Positions 20,486-31,840 of a stretch of 64,000 nt of DNA are shown one piece after another. Made by a program: the position numbers and the translations under genes. This DNA comes from Galaxea fascicularis. Taxonomy: Eukaryota; Cnidaria; Anthozoa; Scleractinia; Euphylliidae. The stretch spans positions 27,014,636 through 27,078,635 of the forward strand of contig OX419338.1 of the NCBI GenBank assembly GCA_948470475.1. Direction: 5' to 3'. Positions within the stretch are counted from its first letter, which is position 1; every line of letters begins with the position of its first letter. Under the pieces are notes generated by a model, which was not told the origin of the DNA, ran no database searches, and worked only from the letters and a program-made list of their open reading frames with translations.

Positions 20486-22529
20486 CGCAGATTTTAGCTT
20501 CGATTTTCTTATAAAATATAATCTTATAAAAAGAGAAATAAGAGTGTATAGCTCAGATCGCTCGCGCACAAAATTCAGTGGCTCCTCAAGATCAAAGTGC
20601 AGTCGCACAAATTAGATTTGAAGACATAGACTAAGATGTGATGTCCTCCCAGAGTTTGAAAAACTTTAGTTAAAACCGAATTTTAAAGTGTGATTTCGTT
20701 TTCAAGAAGACCTTTAATTAGGACTAGTTTATTCGTAGCGCTATCGTCGAATTCAATTCAGACGGATTTAATACAAAGTCCCAAAAGCAATTAAATTTGA
20801 CGGTAGCGCGACGTCTAAAACGAATTAAGTTCATCCTGACACCAAACCCGGCCACACAACAATTTATGCTGACGGACCGACGAATTCAATGCGAATCAAC
20901 GTATAAACTGGGCCTGTGTTTCTATTCGAAATGGCAGGGCTTTTTCCTTTGCCCATGTTACTCAGCGCGCGTAGAAAGACTTCGCCAACGTAACCAGTTC
21001 TTTGAAAATAAATTTACATTTTTGTGACAGACTTTTTGCTACCATGGTAATGTGCCCGCGGGTACCGGCAACAAATCAGAGATGAAGGTGCTGTGTAACA
21101 ATGAGCCGGCCAAACTTTAGATATAGGCAACTTAACAGCCGCAGTCGTCACAGTGCGATTAAAGGTAAGAACTGATAAGCTTTATTCTCTGCCCAATCCA
21201 CCGCACCTTTAAGGTATTCTGTAAACAACAGCCAATTCTGGTTCCCATTTCCTCACAGATCTGATCAGTTCTAGCGATTGCATCAAGCCAGACCATTAAG
21301 TTCAAATTTGGGTAGAGTTCGGGTTACAATCTTCAAACAAAATAATGTGACTTTTCTAAAGCTCTCGCGCGCTCATTCCCGTTGTCGTGACCATGCAAAA
21401 GATAATAAACATGATAAAGAGTTTAGAAATCATAATGGCGCCACAATCGATTCCTAAGCCGAACATTTCACTGAAAAGTCGCACTCGAACTCGTTCTTGA
21501 TCTCGCCATGGTCAGTCAAATCGGATTATTTTAAGCCTACGAATCTTTTCAAAGCCGTTTTTCGTGTTGATTATCCAGGATATAACATCCATAGCACGGA
21601 ACCTAAAAATAACATATATTCAAACGCAACCTCAAAAGCATGGGAAAGAGCTACAAAAACTTGAAAATACAACAGTAAAAAAATCAAAACAAATAAAAAG
21701 TGCTGAGCATCACCCCATGACCCATATATGGGCTCTCGTATCAAAGATCGCCTATCTGCGGTCCATTTGAATTGAGATTGAAAATACGCGACTGTTTAAA
21801 CTGCTTTTAAAAATGGTTCCATTATTTTTAAACACCAATTCTCTGATGGATTGGTACTAACACAATTTTTGGTTTGTTTCCACAAATTGGTATGCAAAAA
21901 TGCCCAATTATTTCTCAATGAGTTGTTACCATTTTGTTAAGGTATAATGTTACCATAGCAACACTAAAGCCTCTTAAACTTACTTAGCACTTAGATCTCT
22001 CCGCGCCAGGAGGCGCATAAGGCCGCAAGCCTCTTAAAAAAAAAAAAAAAAAAAAAAACACCCTTTATTTTAATTAGCTTAATAATGTGTCTGAAACTCA
22101 AAAACGAGTTCGGTGGACCCCATTTTTTTTATTATTAAATTGCAATTAGCATATCAAGATTCATCTTTCTGCAAAGTTGGAAAGGAATCTGTCGAGCAGT
22201 TTCAGAGTCTTCTCAATTTTTCGATAATTTAAGGTGGCTCTGAACCTGCTCTACAGAGTTTTTTAATGCTTTTAAATTTTTCACGACTAACGGTTGTTTT
22301 TTCCTCATTTTCACGCCTCATATCAGGAGCCATGCTCCTGCTTATGTTAACTTTTTTGGACGTTTTACGGCTAACGGCTAACCGCGAGTGTAGAGGGGGT
22401 GGGATGAGTCCGCCCGCATCCACCACTCGCGCCCGACTAAAATCTCGCGCGAGACTCCACTGATAGAGAGCTTGCCTGTAAGGAACATTTTTTATCCCGA
22501 GCTTCGTACAGATTTCCCAAAAAAAAAAA

Positions 22530-22562
<33 letters not shown>

Positions 22563-23195
22563 TTTTACAAAAGAAGGTATATTCTGCGTTATCCCGAGTA
22601 AACCGTATTCTCTCAACAGCACAAGGAAAGGATTACTATTCCGTTTGTAAGAAGGTATATTCTGGAGAACTTGCTCTCATGCTACAGACTCTTGACGCTG
22701 CATGGACGGTCGCGTTGGATTTTCGACGTACACATTTAGAAATTTCAAAACAATGAGCACGAAGGTAACGTCCTCAAGGCAGATTTAAACTTAGGAGTGA
22801 TAGGGCTGGCTTTGCATAAAGATTTTCGGAGAAGTTAAGTCGCTCAAAACTCGTGTTCATCTCCACCGATATGAAGAGGCTAAAACTTAACATATTTGAT
22901 ATGGATTGTTAACGTTTTTGCCATCGTTTTAAAAGATAACAAAACAAGTTAGAAGTTATTAAACAATAAAATGACTGATAGTCGTATTTTCCTTACTTTA
23001 CCATGTAAAATCGGTATTCTTGGTTTTCATTGATACAAAAAAAAAGCCGGTGGCTGCGTTTACACGCGTGATTAAGATGCAGTAACATAGGAGTTAAACG
23101 GTAGGTAATAGAAAGAACTCAGGACGATTTCTTGCTGTATAGTGCACTTAACAACAAATCTATGATGCAATGGCGTGGAGAAAAGTAGAAGACTT
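20486..23195. other. Intergenic with homopolymer runs
   Basis: No gene was recognised in 2.7 kb. A poly(A) run lies at 22038-22059, and an A-(TA)n-T tract at 22520-22566. Open frames there are chance. Confidence 0.4.
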
Positions 23196-23328
23196 AGGCC
23201 CGGTTCAAACGTGTAACTTCACATGTACCGAATCCAATGCAAATGAGGGAAAACAATTGATTTTGCCATTTGCATTATGTTCGGCACATGTGGACATGTG
23301 AAGTTCGACGTTTGAACCGGGCCTTATC
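23194..23328. mobile_element. Harbinger-type MITE, TTA-flanked
   Basis: The ends are GGCCCGGTTCAAACGTG and, inverted, ACGTTTGAACCGGGCC. They continue into ACTTCACATGT and ACATGTGAAGTTC, so the arms are about 45 bp of a 130-bp element. TTA on both sides is the 3-bp duplication expected for PIF/Harbinger. Confidence 0.8.
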
Positions 23329-23377
23329 ACCTCTTCTCTGAAGGGGTCCAACATAGCTGCCAAAAAAGTCCGTGAGA

Positions 23378-23405
23378 GAAATAAATAAATAAATAAATAA
23401 ATAAT
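23378..23405. repeat. (AAAT)n microsatellite
   Basis: About six AAAT units. Confidence 0.85.
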
Positions 23406-24180
23406 CAGTATTCCTTAATTATTTTCTTTGTAGAATTATTAAGACAGATGATACCTTTACATTAACATATATTTGAAATTGAAAAGCAAAATATGAACTC
23501 GAGTTTGCATTTTCAGGGTACTTTGTACTTACGGTTGCTATCGAGATTAGACTAGATTTCAACTATGTTGTACTGGTAAAGCATGGCAAGCATAGCGTGA
23601 GTATTTCCTTAAAGATTTGTCTCACCGGTGTGTTGAAAATATTAAATGGGGGAGCCTTGCCATGGTACCTAAGTTTTGTTTTCCTTCGGGTTTTTTTATT
23701 ATCGGTTTACACAGCTCTTTACCAGTTTCTAAACAGTTCTTATGAGTGAAAACAAACTTAAAAGAGTGCCAACTGCGGCTGTTTTAGGTTAACTCATCTT
23801 TTGAATTTGAACTATGTATTTAGGTACAAGTTGTGAAGTACCTATACTCACCTAAACTTTGGCAACCTTAGCCATAGAGTAAAATGCATTAGTGTTTTAC
23901 ATATATGGAGTTGGAAAAATTCAACCAGGAAAGTAATATCGATCTTAGTTATCTTCGCTTCGCTCTTTACAGGATAGAATATCTCATTTCAAAATAAAAT
24001 GCTTCCAGCAATTTGATTGGTTGAGCAATTCTTTGTATGACGTATTCATCGCTCTTGGCGGCGAATGTAAAGCAAATCAAAAAGGCGGGCCCCCGCTGGT
24101 GCATGTAACCATTACGAGCCAGAACTAAAATGTGTTCATTCCCGATTTCTCCGTTGTTCGGCTCTGAAATTATATTTCAG

Positions 24181-24205
24181 CAATAGGAAACGTTTTCCAT
24201 GTTTG

Positions 24206-24250
<45 letters not shown>

Positions 24251-24255
24251 GTTAT
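24181..24255. repeat. Left arm of an inverted repeat flanking the LINE
   Basis: GTTTGCATAGCCTGATATAA followed by ACACGAGAGGGGTTGGGAGAATTCGAGAC is present again, inverted, at 26831-26911. The LINE tail begins at the very next base. Confidence 0.85.
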
Positions 24256-26803
24256 AACTTAACTTAATTTAACTTAACTTTATTTATATAGCGCTCATAT
24301 CCATATATCGCTGTCCATGGCGCTTTACAGATTACAATTTACAGTAAATTACAATGAGACGATCTAAAAACATTAAATTCTATGGAAATTATTATACAAT
24401 AAATATTATTAATTCTATAAACGATCTATAAAATATTATTACTATTTCAAACAACAATTATCAAAATGAAAATGATAGAAACAAATGATGAAAGAAATAT
24501 CAAATCAGTCGATAAAAACAAAAATGATTAAAATTTCCTATTTTCAAGAAATAGTGTAAAGAGGAACGTTTTCAGTCTGCTCTTAAAACTAGCAACTGAG
24601 GAGCAAGAACGAATATCTGAAGGTAACCTATTCCAAAGTCTCGGAGCAGCGAAAGAAAAGGACTGAAAACCGTAAGTGGTTAGCTCTAGGTTCAACGAGA
24701 AGATTATTTGTAACAGAGCGAAGAGAGTAGCAAGAGGAACGATAGGAAAGAAGATCAGACAGATAGCAAGGAGCCAGACCATTTAAGGCCTTATAAGTGA
24801 GTAAAAGCAACTTGAAGATAATCCTATAGTATGCAGGAAGCCAATGAAGATCAATCAACACAGGGGTGATGTGATCGAACTTCCTTGTAAAAGTGACAAC
24901 ACGAGCAGCAGAATTTTGAACGTGCTGTAGCCTGTCAACAAGATAAGTAGGGAACCCATAAAGAAGAGCATTACAGTAATCAAGTCTAGAAGAAATGAAA
25001 GCATGAACAATAGTATGAGCAGCATTAGTAGTAAGATATTTCCTAATAGAAGACAGATTTCTTAAATGAAAATAAGACGGCGACTTGCAAATCTTGCTGA
25101 CTTGAAGTTCCCCAGTCATGCATTCATCAAAAACTACACCAAGATTAACAGCAGAAATACAAGGGACAATAGTTTCACCACAAACAACAATCTCATCCAA
25201 TGGAGGGCGACTAAGAAATCTAGAGTGGATGCACATCAGCTCTGTCTTATCATGATTTAGCTTCAAGCCATTAGCAAGCATCCACGATGAAATATCAGTG
25301 AGACATTGCTCCAAAGCCACTGTCTTGATTGTACAAGCTGTTGGTTACCCTTAAATGACAAATACAACTGAGAATCATCAGCATAAAAATGATACCTGAC
25401 ATTATGACACTTAATAACGTCAGCTAATGGAGAGGTATAGAGCAAGTTAAGAAGAGGCCCTAGTACTGAGCCCTGTGGCACTCCGACATAAAGGTTGACA
25501 AGGCACGAGGAAGACTCATTGATACCGACAAATTGCTTCCTATTCATGAGGTACGAATTAAACCAACTTAGAACAACATCCATAACACCAAAACGATTAG
25601 CAAGCCTATCAAGTAAGACATCATGAACAACTGTATCAAACGCAGCTGACATATCAAGAAAAATCAGAATGACACAGTTGCCAGCATCCACAGATTGAGG
25701 GATGTCATTATAGATACGTACCAAAGTTTCAGTGCTGCCGACTGAAGCAAATCATGCAGATCATGTTCAGCAAGATAACAGTTAAGCTGATATGCAACAG
25801 CCTTTTCAATCAGTTTAGATAGAAACTGAAGATTTGAAACAGGACGGAGATTTGAAAAACTTCATGATCAGCATTAGCTCTTTTAAGAATAGGAGTGAGT
25901 TTGGCCACTTTAAGAGAATCAGGAAACACACCTTTAGACAGAGAGAGGTTGATAATTCTCACCAAAGTAGGTAAAAGAGAATCAAGGCACTTTAACAAAA
26001 GAGAGGCAGGAATTGGATCAAGACTGCACGATTTCACCGACGACCCTAGTAGGCGTAAAACAACATCTTCGCTCACTGCCTTAAAACAACAAAAAGCAGA
26101 TGAGCAGGTGATAATATCTAGTTGCGATAGAGCAGTGTCAGGAACAGATGAAAAACCCTGTCTAATGCCCTTTATTTTATCAATGAAAAACTGAATAAAA
26201 GAATTAGCCAGGCAAGTATCATCAGAACAAGGAGGATACTGTGGGTTCTGTTTAGCATAGAGCAAATTAGAAACAGTTTTGAGAAGAGAATGTTGGTCAC
26301 TCTCATTTTCAGCAACTACACTGTTAAAATACTGTTGTTTAGATAAAAACAGCATCTTGTTTACCACAGCACATTGCTTAGAAAATTTCTGCTTGTCAGA
26401 AGGAAGTCCAGTGGACCTCCATCGACGTTCATACCTTCGCCTAACTTTCTTCTGGAGGTCAATTTCAGGAGTGTACCAAGGCGCTTTTTTAGCACGAATA
26501 GTAACTGCTCTACGCTTCGGTGGAGCATACGTGTTGAGTGTAGAAGCAAGCACCTCATGATAGTGTGAGACCAGCTTAGATCTGAATTCTCATCACAAGC
26601 GAGAGAGACACTGATATCGCGCTTGAAAGAATCAAGGCAGATAGATTTCAGATTTCTAAAAGTGACAAATTTCGTCTTACTAAGAGGTTTAACAAGGCTG
26701 AGATGGCAGAGAACAGGAGAATGATCAGAGATGACTATATCAGATGTACATACATCAGATACAAACAAGTCGTCAGAACGAGTGATCATAAGATCAAGGG
26801 TGC
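24256..26803 (-). pseudogene. 5'-truncated CR1/L2-like LINE, frameshifted
   Basis: On the minus strand the copy begins at 26803 inside the endonuclease C-terminus (SDHSPVLCHL). It continues through the linker and reverse transcriptase, with LDMSAAFDTVVHDVLL, GVPQGSVLGPLL and the catalytic FYADDSQLYLSF, then the thumb (LDYCNALLYGFP) and the C-terminus SFAAPRLWNRLPSDIR. At least three frame changes (near 26555, 25800-25720 and 25320-25263) and a small tail overlap (24528-24782) break the frame. The 3' UTR ends with GCGCTATATAAATAAAG and TTAAG-type repeats, a typical LINE tail of this clade. It is not active. Confidence 0.9.
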
Positions 26804-26830
26804 AAACCCGAGACGAAGTCGAGGGTTTGC

Positions 26831-26911
26831 ATAACTGTCGAGAATTCTCCCAACCCCTCGAGTGTTTATATCAGGCTATGCAAACACAAGAAAAAAAGTT
26901 TTCTATTGCTT
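26831..26911. repeat. Right arm of the inverted repeat flanking the LINE
   Basis: Inverted copy of 24181-24255 with about 90 percent identity by eye. Between it and the LINE start is a small hairpin, GCAAACCC...GGGTTTGC (26802-26830). Confidence 0.85.
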
Positions 26912-27033
26912 TTATAAAATAACTTCCTCTAAAAACTACAACGCGTCACACAACCATGTTTACATACTCTCATGCAAACACGCCTCTCGGCCAATCAGAG
27001 CGCGCGTACTATCTTAGTTATTTTATAAAGTAA

Positions 27034-27698
27034 AACAGTTATTCACCTCAGGCTCAGTGAATATTGTCGATTAATCCTCTCGAATTCGTCTCGGAGAATA
27101 TTCGACGTTATAAATTTATAATCCATCAAATATTTTCGCTCGCATGCCCTCGATTGCTGTAAACTCATCGCGTGACTGAATATACCCCAGCTAAAACCTT
27201 ATAATATCCGCTGATATTCCCCAAAAGCGTGTTGCGAATAATCAGTTTCAAGGATAATAAAGACATACCCTCCATATAATTTTGAAAATATGCTCGGATT
27301 TTTCGTTGGACATTATCAGTTCCTCGAAACTCACAGTTTTCCTCGAGCTTCGCTCTAGGAAAACTGTTCGCTTATCGGAACAGTGCGTTTCTCGAAACCC
27401 CCGAAACCTTTTTGGGCCTATTTCGGGTGCTATATATAATTTCCTTCGTATCTTTAAAACGAAGGCTTTTCCAGGAAAGAAATTTTGTAACAAGTTACCC
27501 GTTTCGTATCTCGAAATCCTAGTAAAAGGCTAGTTCATTAGAATAAGCGGATCGCTGTTTTTGAAATGACTTTTGGGGCCCGAAAAGTTTACAGGACTTT
27601 GGAGAAATGGGTTATGTCCGTGGACAAATATCCGAGCATGTTTTCGCACCGAAAGGAGACTGTTATTTATATAATGAGCCTGAGGCAAAAAAACTGTT
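27034..27698. mobile_element. Foldback element with nested inverted repeats
   Basis: The outer arms AACAGTTATTCACCTCAGGC (27034-) and, inverted, at 27675-27698. The inner arms AAAATATGCTCGGATTTTTC (27285-27312) are inverted at 27615-27644. In the centre is a hairpin, ACAGTTTTCCTCGAGCTTCG (27330-27366). The 82-codon frames on both strands here are products of the palindromes. Confidence 0.65.
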
Positions 27699-27699
27699 A

Positions 27700-28238
27700 A
27701 CTATTAATTATTACACGATGTTAGCATAAAACGCGAGCAACGTCACTTCGCTCATTGGTCATGGTTTATTGTGAGATGTTATTTGCTCCTGCTACTGTTA
27801 TATTGGTTACACCGGCTTTTACATGTGAATAGCAAGTACTTTGTTATCTGTCTCATTATTCAAACGATCACCACAACAAAAAGACAATAGTGATGGGTTT
27901 TTCTGCTGTTACGGTTCCAAGCGATTGAGTTTGTCGGTTTCTCCGGCAGAATGTTGTCTGGTAAGTGATTCAAGGGCATGAACCCTGTAGGCGTTCATTT
28001 GTTCATAAGCAAACCGTCTCTTGTAAATGAAGTCCAGGTATTCAACTGCTTATTTTACCTACATGCTGAAATTTCAGGGACTCGCGCCGGGCTGTAGAGA
28101 TTATGAAGAATACTATGCTCTCTGCCTAACTGAACTGCCAGACTAGTGATTTTTCTTTCATTAGAGCGTTATTTAAAAAACGGAGAAGAACATTAATGAA
28201 GAGAGTGAACTAGATGTACTAAATCTTGTTCTCCTCAG
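27700..28238. other. Upstream region of the acyltransferase gene
   Basis: No coding exon was recognised. The first coding exon has a good acceptor (TTGTTCTCCTCAG, ends 28238), so a 5'-UTR exon probably lies in this stretch. Confidence 0.4.
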
Positions 28239-28248
28239 GCAGTCAAAG

Positions 28249-31200
28249 ATGAATGTCGAAAGAACTCCGACGGAGCGGCACGACAGGCTGCCGTCGAAAG
28301 GCCCTGTGTCCATTCACCAACAGGCTCTCTTCGTGTTTTGGCTATCGGCGCTGTTACTCGCACTCTTCAGGTTGCTTCTTGTAATATTTAAAGTCCAAAC
28401 ATTTGTGCTATTTCGGACGACCCCAAGTGGTAAGTAAGAAAGATAACTTGTATGTGTTTTCGATGTGTAAGCGACAGCTGCGTGGTAGGCACTAAATATC
28501 GAACGCGAGTAGTTTTTGTCGTGGTGTATTGCACTTATTGTAAATGGCGCCCGTGATTCCAACTCACGCTCTTTTTATACTTGTTCGTGTGTGTGTCACG
28601 TGGCTTACAGAATCGAAGACTCACTTAAGAATTTTGTTTATTGGAAGGACAGTAAAGGATCGAGTGTTCACTCGCTGTTCACTGGGTCCCAGGAATTCAT
28701 TTGCGTTAAAGAAGGGCGAGATGAAGGGAGCAAGAGAATTGAAGCTTGAAGGAGTGAGGCAGCAGAAGGTAGAATTAGAGATCGGTGGTGGTGGTGAATG
28801 TATTTTCCTGAATGCATCTGTTAAAGCTCGGAGTGCATTCGTTATCAGCACTACAACTGTAAACAGCAGATCTTTGCGCGATAACTGGCTTATTTTGCTC
28901 TTCCGTTTCCCTATTCGTCTTCTCGACCATCGGAAAGTCGGGGAATGCAGGCACTAGTTTTTCTGACCAACTCTCTTTTTTTAAATTTTCCCAAGATAAT
29001 ACCGAGACTCGGAATGGAATGGCAGAAAATAGTGAGATACCAAATCAAAACGTTTCCGTGGACATAAAAGATCACCAGAGCAGCGTTCACGTGGTTAACA
29101 ATGTTGGAAAGCAGACACCTCATGCCACAGCTACACCAACGCCATCATTTGACAGCTTTCTTCAAAGTGTAGCCCTGTTTGGCACCATCATGTTCTTGTA
29201 CTACCTATGCGACGACGATCACTTCTTTCCAGCGATTGAACGCACATATTCCCGTGACCTGTTCTGGTTTCTTGTCCTCCTCCTTTTTGCAGTAGCCGCT
29301 GGATTCACCAGAAGGGAGACTGCGGGCAAAATATTAAACCGAGAGCAGACTGAGGAGTGGAAAGGATGGATGCAGGTTATGTTTGTTTGGTATCACTACT
29401 TCAAAGCCACTGAGACTTATAATGCCATAAGGGTGTTTATCGCCGCATATGTTTGGATGACTGGCTTTGGTAAGTTGGCATACATTGATATTCAGTGTCG
29501 TTTGCGAACTAAATCAAAGAGATCCCATTTGTTGTTTCTCCTTCTCCTTCTATTCAACTTCACCTGTAACTGCTGTTATTGTTTATCTTCAGCAAACTTT
29601 CTTTGTGGGCCAACTGCTCTCTCCCCTCCCCCCCCCCTCCTTTCCATGTGCCTAGACTAGCCATACACCAACTATGTAAAGCACTAAGAGAATTGACCGC
29701 TGGGAGTTGATTTCAACAATCCATCAGCAGTTCAATGGTGATTGACGTTCTGTTTTGTCTCGATCTGAAAAGCCACGATCGATTTTGAATACTGTTGGCC
29801 CTCAAATGAAGCAATGTTTTTGGTTGTTTTCAGTTATCTTAACTGGTTTCTGTGAGCAGGTCAACAAAAGGGAGAATATTGGAGGCTTAAAGGCCGGTTG
29901 ATGCCGAACAAGTACAGTCAACTCTCTCGTAAGCGAACACCTTTGGTGCACGACAAAGTGGTCGCTTACGGTAGGTGGTCACTCTTGGCGAGAAAAATCA
30001 ACAAACTGAACTCAAAACTGAATTGATTAACTAATTACCTGGGATGCCTGTGGCAGACCACGTGTAAAGATTTGGGCAGAATGTTTTCATCTCCGTCAGA
30101 AAAAGAAATCCCTTGGGACGTTTCTGCCTTCATTGTGCGATTTCATTGGCTTCAACTGTTTTTCAAAAGGTCCCTTGTTACAAAAGGAAAAGAAACAGAA
30201 AACAAAAGGATATGTCCAATTTTTGGCCTAAAAGTGGTCTCGGTCGCTTCAAGAAATTTGAGTGGTGATCGCTTACGAGAGAGTTTTTGAAACAGTATTT
30301 GACTGAGAAACAAAACGATTATTTACAAAGTGGTCGAGAGAGTTGACTGTATTCATCACCCTCTTGACAAAAAAATAAGATAGTGTGGTCAAGAAATCTC
30401 TTTGGAAGGAATTGAGAAACTAAGTAGGCTTATTTTTTCAATTATTAGTTCATAACAACTTCATTTACTACTTTGGATTAAAGGTTAAACAAAATATGAT
30501 GTTGTCGTAACACTTAATTAATTGCTTCTCAGGTAATTTCTCCTTCTTCTGGGTCAAGAAAGACTTCAGCCTCTACCGCGTACTTAAGATGCTATTTCGA
30601 CTCAATTTCTTGGTGGTAATCACGTGCCTGGTGGTTCGTAATGAGTACATGTTGTATTACATCTGCCCAATGCACACATTTTGGTTTCTGTCCGCATACT
30701 GCTTCATGAAAATGCTGAACAGTTGGAACGACGACCCTAAGAAGATGGCCGTTAAATTCGCTGTTTATTTTCTCGTTGTTTTCTTGCTATTTGATGTGCC
30801 AGGTGTTGGAGAAATCTGTTTCAAACCTTTTGCCTTTATTCTTAACTTTGACAACTCGCTCCATGAATGGATGTTCCGAGCAGGACTGGATCATTACGCA
30901 ACTCTTCTAGGCATGCTTTGTGCTTACCATCACCCAAACTTCGAAAGACTAATGAAATACCTGGACGAAAAACCATCAGCAAATCGCACGGCAATACGAC
31001 TTGGAATTGCGTTTGCTTGTCTTTCTGCTTTCGCGTTATGGGCTCGGTACATATTTGTGCTTGAAAAATACGACTATAACAAGCTTCACCCGTATTTTTC
31101 CTTCATTCCGCTTCTATCCTTCATATATATACGTAACGTGTTTCCGATTTTCCGAAAATATTACCTCAACATGTTTACTTGGCTCGGAAAAATAACTTTG

Positions 31201-31470
31201 GAAACCTACATTTCACAGCTACACGTGTATCTCCAAGGTAACGCCAAGTTTCGGATTTCCTTCATCCAGGGTTACCCACTTCTCAATTTCGCTCTGGCGA
31301 GCGCGTTTTATCTGCTGTTCTCGTACCAGTTGTTTCACCTAACGATTGATATCAGCGCGTATGTGATTCCCAAGGACAAAAGATGTATGTTAAAGAAGCT
31401 TGCTATAGGAGGCGCCTGGCTAGCAATATGCTATGCCGTAGGGGTCAGTTTGCAGGGGGTATATTTTTAA
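28249..31470 (+). CDS. RWA/Cas1p-type multi-pass polysaccharide O-acyltransferase
   Basis: Membrane acyltransferase of the CAS1 domain family, which O-acetylates glycans in the secretory pathway. There are three coding exons: 28249-28429, 28996-29469 and 30533-31470, with consistent phases (1, 1), giving 530 residues. An N-terminal TM helix (about 25-50) and a hydrophilic loop (about 60-110) precede the domain. Signature segments are [54 protein letters not shown] spanning the second junction, and YYICPMHTFWF. About 9-11 further helices reach the C-terminus. YHYF..[22 protein letters not shown] and YYICPMHT are hallmarks of plant RWA and fungal Cas1p rather than animal CASD1. The SGNH domain of CASD1 (about 250 residues after the first TM) is absent, and the first intron (566 bp) has no room or motif for it. 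The substrate is unknown. Confidence 0.92.
28430..28995 (+). other. Intron 1 of the acyltransferase gene with a 137-codon open frame
   Basis: The donor GTAAGTAAG is at 28430 and the acceptor TTTTCCCAAG ends at 28995. The intron carries a 137-codon frame (28544-28957) with no family resemblance. It lacks the GDS and DxxH motifs of an SGNH domain, so I regard it as chance. Confidence 0.6.
29470..30532 (+). other. Intron 2 of the acyltransferase gene
   Basis: Bounded by GTAAGT at 29470 and GCTTCTCAG ending at 30532. It contains a TA-flanked MITE, described separately, and nothing else recognised. Confidence 0.8.
29927..30352. mobile_element. Tc1/mariner-type MITE, TA-flanked
   Basis: The termini TACAGTCAACTCTCTCGTAA and, at the right, GAGAGAGTTGACTGTA are inverted repeats bordered by TA, the target of Tc1/mariner transposases. 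Inner copies of GGTCGCTTACG and CGCTTACGAGAGAGTT extend the arms. About 425 bp, no coding capacity. Confidence 0.8.
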
Positions 31471-31474
31471 TAAA
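31469..31474 (+). terminator. AATAAA overlapping the acyltransferase stop codon
   Basis: TTTTAATAAA: the last two bases of the TAA stop are the first two of a canonical poly(A) signal. If used, the 3' UTR would be only some 10-30 bases. An alternative downstream site cannot be excluded. Confidence 0.45.
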
Positions 31475-31537
31475 ATGGTTGTATTTAGGTGGTTGGGGTA
31501 CTAGGCATGGTATAGGTAAAGTCGTAATAAGGCAGTT

Positions 31538-31840
31538 TTTCAAATGATCATCGAAAGTAAATCGCGTTTGTCCTGGTTTGCATTGCTTCAAGAAAATACG
31601 TTTGGCTTATTTCTGGGTGATTTTAACATTGATCTTCTGAAATTTGACTCTCATGCTGACTCAAAAAATTTTACAAATTCTTTGGGCACTTTCTTTTTCA
31701 ACCATATATTCTTCAACCAACTAGAATTACTGATCACTCCGCCACATCAATTGACAATATCTTTTTTTAATTCAAACGAGCGCTTCACTGTCAGTGGGAA
31801 TGTGGTTTATGATTTAACTGATTTTAAATAAATTTTCAAA
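31538..31840 (+). pseudogene. LINE endonuclease fragment
   Basis: The frame contains GLFLGDFNIDLLKFDSHADS, then FTNSLGTFFFN, and ends FTVSGNVVYDLTD. This is the apurinic-type endonuclease segment (GDFN motif) of CR1/L2-like LINEs. The middle (ILQPTRITDHSAT-type region) is disrupted by frame changes. It begins about 65 bp after the acyltransferase stop. Confidence 0.75.

Noticed and set aside
28544..28957. 137-codon open frame between the first two acyltransferase exons
   Set aside because: No SGNH or other motif; splice sites around it fit phase perfectly without it; low-complexity and unlike any family known to me.
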